A stretch of DNA of 5,673 nt. Source: Actinomycetota bacterium (lineage in GTDB: Bacteria > Actinomycetota > Humimicrobiia > Humimicrobiales > Humimicrobiaceae). The notes under the pieces are model-generated. The model had not been told where the DNA came from. It did no database searches and worked only from the letters and a program-made list of their open reading frames with translations. Below are positions 1-5,204 of the stretch, piece after piece (within the stretch, counting starts at the first letter, position 1; each line of letters begins with the position of its first letter). Location: assembly GCA_023379515.1 (NCBI GenBank), contig JAMCQQ010000091.1, positions 1 to 5,673 on the forward strand. The letters run 5' to 3'. The translations under genes and the position numbers were made by a program.

Positions 1-798
1 GCAATGAGGGCTGCAAAAGATTTTGGTGCTGATGTAACTATTATTTATAAAGGAGGTGACACTGCTGGACAGGTAGCGGCAATTGAGGCAGCAATTGAAG
101 CTAAACCAAATGGTCTTGCTATTACTATTCCTGATCCTGTAGCTTTTGATGAAGTAACACAAAAAGCTCTTGATGCTGGTATTCCAGTTATTGCATTTAA
201 TATTGATGGTGGAAAAGATAACCCACGATTAGCCTATATAGGTGCTGATTTAACTGTTGACGGATATTTGCTTGGACTTGAAATGCAGCAGTATTTTAAA
301 AAAGGAGATCATGTTTTAATCCCGGCAGAATTTCCAGGCATGTACTATGCAATGGCACGTTCAGCAGGAGTTATAAAAGCTATGGATGCAATTGGAGTAA
401 CAACTGAAATTCTTGATGCAGGAGGCATGGATGCAGCCACAACTACAAGCCGTATAGCTGCTTATATGCAAGGACATCCTGAGACAAAGGGAATAATTAG
501 TGTTGGTGGATTAACTACAGATTCTTCAGTAATTGTAGTTGAAGATCTAGGATTACAAGATAAAGTAGTAGTGGGAGGGTCTGATATAGTAACTAATACA
601 CTAAGGGGCTTACAGAACGGAATTGTCAAAGCTACAATAGATCAGCAATTATTCCTACAGACTTATTATACAATTGCTGAATTAGTAATGTATAATTGGG
701 GTGCATTTGCACCAGCAAGTATTAATACCAGTGTAGGTATAGTGACTCCAAAGGATGTTGATAAATTAGTACCTTTGATAAACGCACAGATTAGATAA
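1..798 (+). CDS. Sugar ABC transporter substrate-binding protein, 3' part (5' end outside window)
   Basis: This is the extracytoplasmic sugar-binding component of an ABC importer; it captures the sugar and delivers it to the permease encoded next. The reading frame is open from base 1, so the ATG at 4 is probably an internal methionine. About 264 residues are visible against the 320-350 usual for the family, so the signal peptide (probably a lipoprotein signal in a Firmicute) and first strands are missing. Counting from that methionine, GGDTAGQVAAIEAAI (17-31), GLAITIPDP (37-45) and AGIPVIAFNIDGG (58-70) are typical of the N-terminal lobe of RbsB-like proteins. YIGADLTVDGYLLG (78-91) marks the crossover to the second lobe. 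GGSDIVTNTLRGLQNGIVKATIDQQ (191-215) is the usual C-lobe ligand region, with the Asp of GSD and the DQQ motif. The ligand cannot be deduced. A stable hairpin follows the stop codon. Confidence 0.93.
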   Translation, partial: AMRAAKDFGADVTIIYKGGDTAGQVAAIEAAIEAKPNGLAITIPDPVAFDEVTQKALDAGIPVIAFNIDGGKDNPRLAYIGADLTVDGYLLGLEMQQYFKKGDHVLIPAEFPGMYYAMARSAGVIKAMDAIGVTTEILDAGGMDAATTTSRIAAYMQGHPETKGIISVGGLTTDSSVIVVEDLGLQDKVVVGGSDIVTNTLRGLQNGIVKATIDQQLFLQTYYTIAELVMYNWGAFAPASINTSVGIVTPKDVDKLVPLINAQIR

Positions 799-831
799 TA
801 TTAGACATTAACATTAGTTGATATATGATAG

Positions 832-857
832 AGAGTAGGCTTTAAAAAGCCTACTCT
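832..857 (+). promoter_or_regulatory. Intercistronic hairpin between binding protein and permease
   Basis: AGAGTAGGCTT (832-842) and AAGCCTACTCT (847-857) form a perfect 11-bp stem with a TAAA loop. There is no T-run after it, so it is a poor intrinsic terminator. It ends seven bases before the AGGAG of the permease gene. Hairpins at this place in importer operons commonly protect the abundant binding-protein mRNA from 3' decay and lower downstream expression; that role is inferred here, while the stem is directly visible. Confidence 0.75.
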
Positions 858-875
858 AATATTAGGAGATTAAAA

Positions 876-1874
876 ATGAAATCCAATGTATCTGATAATG
901 TTCTTGATAGGAAAAATAGAAAAATTTTTTATCAAAAGTTATTAAAAAATAAAGATTTTAGTATAACTCTACTAACATTTATACTTATACTTGTTTTTAT
1001 AGCTGTAAATAGAACTTTTATTGATTTAGGTAATATTTTAACTATTATAAAAAATATTCCTGAACTAGGCTTAGTGGCTCTTGGAATGACAATGTTAATT
1101 ATTACAGGTGAATTTGACCTTTCGGTTGGCTCAATTTTTGGATTATCACCTTTTATTATGGCTTATCTTATCACTAAAGTAGGTGTTCCGGAATGGATGG
1201 GGTTTTTAACTGCAATAGCCGCTGGAGCAATGTTTGGATTAATCAATGGACTTATTGTTACTAAAATAAAGATACCATCTTTCATAGCGACACTAGGTAC
1301 TATGGAAATCTATAGAGGTATTTTATTGCTTATTTCTGGAGGATTCCCTTTAATACTTCCAGTTAATTCGTTACTGGTGAAGGTTTTTACAACACGAATC
1401 CATAATTTCCCCATTCAATTTATCTGGTTTATTTTGTGTGCAGCTATCATGTATCTTTTACTTGAAAATCGTAAGTTTGGGAATTGGACACTTGTAACAG
1501 GTGGTAATAGACAAGCAGCCATTGCTATGGGCATCCCTGTTGATTTAGTAAAAATTTTAAATTTTATGATTATTGGAATGCTATCGGCATTTGCTGGAAG
1601 TATTCAAGTTTTTAGAATTCACTCAGCTACTCCATTGACGGGCACAGGTATGGAGCTTAATGCAATAGCAGCAACGGTAATAGGGGGAACACTTTTAACT
1701 GGTGGAAGTGGATCTATTGTAGGCGCTGTTATGGGTACATTTATTCTTTTCTCTGTCGATAATATTTTAATTCTCTCAGGTGCTCCTGGTTTCTGGTTTA
1801 GGCTTTTTATTGGTCTTGTTATTATCCTTACAGTTTCTATTCATATTTTTATCAGGAAAGAGAGACAATTATGA
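876..1874 (+). CDS. Sugar ABC transporter permease, RbsC/FrcC family
   Basis: This 332-residue integral membrane protein should form the translocation channel as a homodimer. Length and content match the BPD_transp_2 family of ribose, xylose and fructose importers. The N-terminus is a cytoplasmic, Lys/Arg-rich stretch (about 1-27), followed by roughly eight to ten hydrophobic segments beginning at 29-45. Family landmarks are GEFDLSVGS (78-86), IPSFIATLGTM (133-143), the cytoplasmic coupling loop TGGNRQAAIAMGIP (208-221) that contacts the ATPase, and ELNAIAATVIGGTLLTGGSGS (260-280). The C-terminus ends in a short basic tail, and nothing suggests truncation. The ATG at 876 has AGGAG at 864-868, seven bases upstream. 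It lies 77 bp after the binding-protein stop, with the hairpin at 832-857 between them. The intron-like sequence begins directly after its TGA. Confidence 0.95.
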   Translation: MKSNVSDNVLDRKNRKIFYQKLLKNKDFSITLLTFILILVFIAVNRTFIDLGNILTIIKNIPELGLVALGMTMLIITGEFDLSVGSIFGLSPFIMAYLITKVGVPEWMGFLTAIAAGAMFGLINGLIVTKIKIPSFIATLGTMEIYRGILLLISGGFPLILPVNSLLVKVFTTRIHNFPIQFIWFILCAAIMYLLLENRKFGNWTLVTGGNRQAAIAMGIPVDLVKILNFMIIGMLSAFAGSIQVFRIHSATPLTGTGMELNAIAATVIGGTLLTGGSGSIVGAVMGTFILFSVDNILILSGAPGFWFRLFIGLVIILTVSIHIFIRKERQL

Positions 1875-2140
1875 GTATGTCAAGAAAAACATGTAAGTTC
1901 TTGTTGGTGAAAGTCCAATCTGAGTAATGGTTAGTTGCCAGACTGGCGCCAAGCCTTACATTTTAGAGTGTAAACAAACTAGATGAAGCTAAGAGAACGG
2001 AAGTGCGAAACTGTAGCAAAAGCAAACATTCTAAGCTGTGAAATCGTTCATACCTTATCCTCTTAAGAGGAAATATATTACTAGGAGATTTATGAGGAAA
2101 ATACTTATGTATAGTTCTGAGAAGGGAATTAATAATTAAA
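1875..2140 (+). mobile_element. Probable group II intron remnant (domain I-III-like, no reverse transcriptase)
   Basis: The gap between permease and ATPase contains no credible ORF but looks like a structured RNA. CAAGAA (1881-1886) can pair with TTCTTG (1898-1903). TTGG (1904-1907) pairs with CCAA (1915-1918) around TGAAAGT, which gives the GGTGAAAGTCC string common near the 5' end of bacterial group II introns. As an alternative to the first helix, ATGTAAG (1891-1897) pairs with CTTACAT (1955-1961). CCTCTTAAGAGG (2059-2070) is a perfect palindrome. AGTTCTGAGAAGGGAA (2113-2128) closely resembles the TAGTCTGAGAAGGGTAA string that I recall from the region of the Lactococcus Ll.LtrB intron just before its ORF. 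No maturase/reverse transcriptase and no domain V or VI motif follow; the ATPase ribosome binding site begins at 2143. The best reading is a dead 5' fragment. It could instead be another structured RNA. The boundaries are approximate, and the first bases GTATG differ from the usual GUGYG. Confidence 0.5.
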
Positions 2141-2142
2141 CT

Positions 2143-2148
2143 AAGGAG
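2143..2148 (+). promoter_or_regulatory. Ribosome binding site of the ATPase gene
   Basis: AAGGAG lies nine bases before the ATG at 2158. It is strong enough for independent initiation, so the ATPase does not depend on coupling to the permease gene 283 bp upstream. Confidence 0.8.
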
Positions 2149-2157
2149 ATTTCAAAA

Positions 2158-2910
2158 ATGTCTACACAAAATAATATATTACCATTATATCAAATTAAAA
2201 ATATAAGTAAATCCTATGGTCATATTGACGCACTTAAAAATGTGAGCTTTTCAGTAAAAGCTGGTGAAGTTATCGGATTGGTTGGGGATAATGGAGCAGG
2301 TAAATCAACACTAATTAAAATTCTTAGTGGAGTTTCCCAACCTAATTCAGGTCAAATTTTATATAATGGAAACGTTGTTAAGATGAAAAGTTACAAGGAT
2401 TCCCAAAAAATAGGTATAGCTACTATATATCAGGATCGCGCCTTAGTTAATTCTGTTTCCATTTACCGCAATATTTTTATGGGTAATGAGATTTTAAATT
2501 TTGCTGGTTTTCTTGCTAAAAAAAGAATGCGGGAAGAATCAATGAGAATCTTAGAAGAATCGATTAATATTGGTATTGATTCACCAGATTCAGATGTGGG
2601 TGAGCTCTCCGGTGGGCAAGCACAAGCTGTGGCTATTGCACGAGCTATATACTTTAAAGCGAAGTTCTTATTATTAGATGAACCGACTAATCACCTTTCA
2701 GTAAGGGAATCCAATAAGGTAATGGATTTTGTTAGAAAATTACGAGATGAAGGAATTTCAAGTTTATTTGTGACTCATAATCTTTTACATGTCCATTCGA
2801 TTGCTGATAGATTTATTTGTCTTAATAATGGTGAAATAATTGGGAAATATTACAAAGATGAAATTAGTCTTGATAAATTGGAACGGGTTATAGTTTTTGG
2901 AAAAGCATAA
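2158..2910 (+). CDS. Sugar ABC transporter ATP-binding protein, single nucleotide-binding domain (FrcA type)
   Basis: This cytoplasmic ATPase should power the importer. At 250 residues it has one nucleotide-binding domain, unlike the roughly 500-residue tandem-domain RbsA/XylG/AraG proteins, so it should act as a homodimer, as in FrcA-type systems. All catalytic motifs are present: Walker A GDNGAGKST (43-51), Q-loop Gln92 in IYQDR, signature LSGGQ (150-154), Walker B FLLLDE (170-175) and switch His207 in FVTHN. After Walker B it reads PTNHLSVRES. The NHL resembles ABC-F proteins rather than the Ala-Ala/Ser-Leu type common in sugar ATPases, but the rest (SVRES, AIARAIYFKAK) fits the carbohydrate family. 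The binding-protein, permease, ATPase gene order is that of frcBCA-like operons. The unusual feature is the 283-bp intron-like spacer upstream instead of a short intercistronic gap. The gene converges on the regulator gene. Confidence 0.94.
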   Translation: MSTQNNILPLYQIKNISKSYGHIDALKNVSFSVKAGEVIGLVGDNGAGKSTLIKILSGVSQPNSGQILYNGNVVKMKSYKDSQKIGIATIYQDRALVNSVSIYRNIFMGNEILNFAGFLAKKRMREESMRILEESINIGIDSPDSDVGELSGGQAQAVAIARAIYFKAKFLLLDEPTNHLSVRESNKVMDFVRKLRDEGISSLFVTHNLLHVHSIADRFICLNNGEIIGKYYKDEISLDKLERVIVFGKA

Positions 2911-2980
2911 TTTAAGATATTTAAAAAGATTTTTTATTAAGTTTATAATAAAAAAAGTACACGATTATCACAAATGAACA

Positions 2981-3005
2981 TAAGATTCTGAGTTCGAAAC
3001 TGTAG
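2981..3005 (+). repeat. Short stretch similar to part of the intron-like element
   Basis: Positions 2991-3005 match 2002-2016 at 14 of 15 bases, including the 11-mer CGAAACTGTAG (2006-2016 and 2995-3005). Both copies are preceded by TAAGA, at 1990 and 2981, with a two-base difference in spacing. Matches of this length can occur by chance in 5.7 kb. The location on the far side of the ATPase gene is the main reason to note it. Confidence 0.3.
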
Positions 3006-3025
3006 AGAGAATGAGAATATTTTTT
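2985..3025 (+). terminator. Weak candidate terminator of the ABC operon
   Basis: ATTCT (2985-2989) can pair with AGAAT at 3008-3012 or 3014-3018. Inside it AGTT (2991-2994) and AACT (2998-3001) can pair around CGA. A T-run follows at 3020-3025. The stems are short and A/T-rich, so the call is tentative. It is still the best hairpin plus T-run found downstream of the ATPase gene on this strand. Confidence 0.28.
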
Positions 3026-3040
3026 AAACAACTAATGAGT

Positions 3041-3985
3041 CTATACTTTTTTTGAAATGTTTTCCAATGTCAGGCTATCAACAAATAAGGTATCGATTAA
3101 TTTAGCTCTCATTGCTCCAATTATTGCTAATGTTTTATCAAGTCCAGTGGCTACGACTATTTTATTATCTATATTAAATAGGTCCTCTTTACTGATAGAA
3201 ATTGCTCGCTCTTTTATTTTACTCTCAAATATATTCCCATTAATATCGTAAAAAATATGATGGCCCTCGCCAACAACATTAAAACTTTCAAGTTCTTTAA
3301 TTTCATCGTCTCTTAGATAATCTTTATAAAGGTTACTAATTGATCTATCATTAAAATAACCAATTCCAAGCAGGGCTATATTAATGGATTTATGCAAAAT
3401 GAAAGCTTTTTTTATGCTGGAACTATTCATTAGAATTTCCTTTATTTCCTTGCTATCTACAATGGTATCAGAGTTAATAAAATAGTAAGAACCCATAAAC
3501 ATGTTTTTCATGCGTCTAACTAAATCCGAAGAATTAAATTCAATAGGTATAGTTGCGAAATTTCCATTTAATTGAACTATATCTATATTAATTCTTTTTT
3601 TACCCTTAAAATTATTTACAACACTATATATTGTCGATCCCCATGAAATTCCCAAAATGTCACCATCTTTTAAAACATTTTCCAGGTATTCTGCTGCTTG
3701 TATAGCTACAACATTTTTTACTAATTCACTGCTATCAGTTTCTTGGACATTTACTGCAAAGACTTCTCTGATATTAAAAGTATTTTTAATTTCTGATTCC
3801 AGGTCATGCAATTTATCTGAAGGATTATTTATAAAGATTTTTATTATTCCTGTTTCCCTACCTTTTTTTAGAAGTCTTGAAATAGTGGCATATGACACAT
3901 TAAATATTTTTCCAATTTCTCTAAGATCCATATCCTGCTTATAGTACATATGGGCAACTTTAGCAATAAATTCCTCTTCTCTCAT
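3041..3985 (-). CDS. SorC/DeoR-like sugar-responsive transcriptional regulator
   Basis: The 314-residue length is typical of SorC-family regulators, which bind operator DNA through an N-terminal helix-turn-helix and a phosphorylated sugar through the C-terminal domain. The helix-turn-helix is about residues 20-42, with LREIGKIFNVSYATISRLLKKG showing the turn at Val30 and the recognition helix at about 32-41. The sensor domain carries GDILGISWGSTI (108-119), IALLGIG (203-209) and RAISISKEDL (260-269), then VVATGLDKTLAIIGAMRAKLIDTLFVD (277-303), in the order seen in SorC proteins. The loop usually resembling VGDI..FFD..G reads VVGEGHHIFYDINGN (237-251), so ligand preference may differ. The gene is divergent from the transketolase operon and convergent with the ABC operon. 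The ATG (complement of 3983-3985) lacks a strong Shine-Dalgarno sequence. A palindrome at its predicted start site suggests autoregulation. Its inducer cannot be determined. Confidence 0.92.
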   Translation of the reverse strand: MREEEFIAKVAHMYYKQDMDLREIGKIFNVSYATISRLLKKGRETGIIKIFINNPSDKLHDLESEIKNTFNIREVFAVNVQETDSSELVKNVVAIQAAEYLENVLKDGDILGISWGSTIYSVVNNFKGKKRINIDIVQLNGNFATIPIEFNSSDLVRRMKNMFMGSYYFINSDTIVDSKEIKEILMNSSSIKKAFILHKSINIALLGIGYFNDRSISNLYKDYLRDDEIKELESFNVVGEGHHIFYDINGNIFESKIKERAISISKEDLFNIDNKIVVATGLDKTLAIIGAMRAKLIDTLFVDSLTLENISKKV

Positions 3986-4010
3986 AAGTTCATCTACTTT
4001 CTTATATCTG

Positions 4011-4024
4011 TGTAAATATTTGCA
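4011..4024. promoter_or_regulatory. Candidate operator at the regulator start site
   Basis: TGTAAATATTTGCA is palindromic except for one symmetric pair of positions. It covers the predicted transcription start (about 4022) of the leftward regulator promoter, the expected place for autorepression. The 10-mer TAAATATTTG in it (4013-4022) recurs exactly at 4173-4182 beside the rightward promoter. Assignment to the SorC-type protein is inferred. Confidence 0.5.
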
Positions 4025-4028
4025 GTAA

Positions 4029-4057
4029 ATTATAAATCATATTTTTATAATAATCAA
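4029..4057 (-). promoter_or_regulatory. Promoter of the SorC-like regulator gene
   Basis: On the minus strand TTGATT (4057-4052) and a perfect TATAAT (4034-4029) are separated by 17 bp. The start would be near 4022, giving a leader of about 36 nt. The -35 box is imperfect, but spacing and location are ideal. Confidence 0.55.
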
Positions 4058-4133
4058 ATATAATTTTATTTAATTTTATGTTTTTTAGCACTAAATACAT
4101 TTTTTTATATGATAAGTATTTAAAAATATCCTA

Positions 4134-4161
4134 TTGACATAAGACTAGATAGATATATAAT
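4134..4161 (+). promoter_or_regulatory. Strong sigma-A-type promoter of the transketolase operon
   Basis: A perfect TTGACA (4134-4139) and a perfect TATAAT (4156-4161) are separated by 16 bp, one short of the optimum. The start is expected near 4168, about 217 nt before the transketolase ATG. Such a near-consensus promoter should need repression, consistent with the palindrome over its start site. Confidence 0.78.
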
Positions 4162-4195
4162 ATGTAAATTGTTAAATATTTGTAAGTATTTACAT
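4162..4195. promoter_or_regulatory. Candidate operator at the transketolase operon start site
   Basis: ATGTAAAT (4162-4169) and ATTTACAT (4188-4195) form a perfect 8-bp inverted repeat with an 18-bp spacer. Nested in it, TGTAAGTATTTACA (4181-4194) is a palindrome with one mismatched pair, matching the consensus of the 4011-4024 site. The element overlaps the predicted +1 (about 4168), so a bound repressor would block initiation or promoter clearance. A/T-rich DNA gives some palindromes by chance, but the paired placement at both promoters supports function. Confidence 0.55.
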
Positions 4196-4384
4196 TATAA
4201 TTTAAGGAAATTAAAGAACAATAATGGTAAAAAAATATGTAATCCTTGAAAGGCTAAACTCCAAAAAATAAATATCAATTAATAAGAATATTATGGTGTT
4301 GGAAGATTTTGATCACTACAGTCCAAAAAGTCATAATATATCGCAAAAATTAAAAAATAACAATTAAAAAATATAAAAAAAGAT

Positions 4385-5203
4385 ATGAGAGATTTAAAGG
4401 CAATCAGCAACGAGATAAGGTGTGAAATACTTAAAATGACCACTGCTGCAAAGTCAGGTCATCCAGGTGGGTCTTTGTCTATAGCTGATATAATAACTGC
4501 GCTTTACTTCAATATATTAAATCATGACCCTAAAAACCCTGGATTTAAGGAAAGGGATGTATTTATCTTATCAAAAGGTCATTGTGCACCAGCATTGTAT
4601 GCTGCCTTAGGTAAATGCGGATATTTTAAATTAGAGGAATTCAAAAAACTAAGAAAACTAGGTTCTATTCTACAAGGTCACCCAGACAGCACCAAAACCC
4701 CCGGTATTGAAGTTTCAACCGGTTCTTTAGGTAATGGATTATCAATAGGTTGTGGGGTTGCTGTTTCTTCCAAGATAGATAGAAATAACAGGAAAATTTA
4801 TGTCTTGTTGGGTGATGGAGAATGTGATGAAGGGCAGGTATGGGAGGCATTTATGTTTGCTGCTCATAATAAGCTTGATAATTTGGTAGCAATCATAGAT
4901 CTGAATGGTTATCAAGTAGATGGAAAAACTTCTGAAATAATGAATACAGAACCTATTGATAAAAAACTTAAAGCTTTTAACTGGGAAGTATTTAAGATAA
5001 ACGGACATTCTATAGAAAAAATAATTTCCACAATAAAATATGCAATTAGTAGAGAAAACGGTTTCCCAAAAGCAATAATTGCAAAAACTATTAAAGGTAA
5101 AGGTGTAAGTTTTATGGAGAATGAAAATAAATATCATGGGACTTCTTTAAATGAAAAAGAATTAAATCTGGCATTATGTGAGTTAAAAGATAGGAATAAA
5201 TAA
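4385..5203 (+). CDS. Transketolase, N-terminal (thiamine diphosphate-binding) subunit
   Basis: This is the pyrophosphate-binding half of a split transketolase, which moves a two-carbon ketol unit from a ketose to an aldose or releases a short aldehyde product. At 272 residues it is complete for a stand-alone N-terminal subunit (full-length transketolases are about 620-670). Motifs in order are AKSGHPGGSLS (22-32, His26), LSKGHCAPALYAAL (62-75, His66), LQGHPD (96-101), STGSLGNGLSIGCG (111-124), the diphosphate and metal motif GDGECDEGQVWEA (143-155) with the later Asn174 in IIDLNGYQVDG, NGH (206-208) and KGKGVSFMEN (237-246). A KYHG (249-252) stands where WHG is common. An in-frame stop at 4358-4360 leaves ATG 4385 as the only sensible start. 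It has only A-rich sequence upstream and no clear Shine-Dalgarno. The C-terminal subunit starts one base after its stop. The substrate is unknown; a peripheral sugar role is likelier than housekeeping, given the regulator and transporter nearby. Confidence 0.94.
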   Translation: MRDLKAISNEIRCEILKMTTAAKSGHPGGSLSIADIITALYFNILNHDPKNPGFKERDVFILSKGHCAPALYAALGKCGYFKLEEFKKLRKLGSILQGHPDSTKTPGIEVSTGSLGNGLSIGCGVAVSSKIDRNNRKIYVLLGDGECDEGQVWEAFMFAAHNKLDNLVAIIDLNGYQVDGKTSEIMNTEPIDKKLKAFNWEVFKINGHSIEKIISTIKYAISRENGFPKAIIAKTIKGKGVSFMENENKYHGTSLNEKELNLALCELKDRNK

Positions 5204-5204
5204 A

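Larger units (their letters stand above)
2911..3040. other. Convergent intergenic region
   Basis: This 130-bp A/T-rich stretch separates the stops of the ATPase (+) and the regulator (-). It contains an A/T-only inverted repeat, TTTTTTATTA (2930-2939) with TAATAAAAAA (2946-2955), loop of six. It has no G/C pairs, and its arms are in the wrong order for a classical terminator. A weak terminator candidate and a short sequence similar to the upstream intron-like element are listed separately. No credible gene was seen. Confidence 0.6.
3986..4384. other. Divergent regulatory region between regulator and transketolase operon
   Basis: This 399-bp, very A/T-rich stretch has no credible full-size gene. 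It contains a leftward promoter (4029-4057), a rightward promoter (4134-4161), related palindromes at both predicted start sites and further half-site-like sequences between them (4092-4122). Then comes a transcribed leader of about 217 nt. That leader holds two tiny ORFs: 4224-4271 (15 codons, with AAGGA at 4204-4208, a long spacing) and 4293-4367 (24 codons, no ribosome binding site). No riboswitch class was recognised and no terminator hairpin is evident in the leader. Confidence 0.75.

Noticed and set aside
1904..1961. Cobalamin or another riboswitch suggested by GGTGAAAGTCC
   Set aside because: The string resembles part of a cobalamin riboswitch, but I see no B12-box sequence and no terminator or ribosome-binding-site sequestering stem, and later segments look more like a group II intron. 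A covariance search is needed to exclude it fully.
2059..2070. CCTCTTAAGAGG as an operator
   Set aside because: The perfect palindrome is inside the intron-like structured sequence with no promoter beside it, so an RNA hairpin is the simpler explanation.
2087..2115. Internal promoter for the ATPase gene
   Set aside because: TATAGT at 2110-2115 resembles a -10 box, but no acceptable -35 hexamer lies at the right distance, and readthrough from the upstream genes is sufficient.
3057..3944. Plus-strand open frames at 3057-3251 and 3657-3944
   Set aside because: They lie wholly antisense to the well-supported SorC-like gene, have low-complexity Ser/Ile/Phe-rich translations without recognisable motifs, and have no clear ribosome binding sites.
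4665..5137. Minus-strand open frames at 4665-4850 and 4742-5137
   Set aside because: They are antisense to the conserved transketolase N-terminal gene, overlap each other, and give Phe/Tyr/Ile-rich translations typical of reversed A/T-rich coding DNA.
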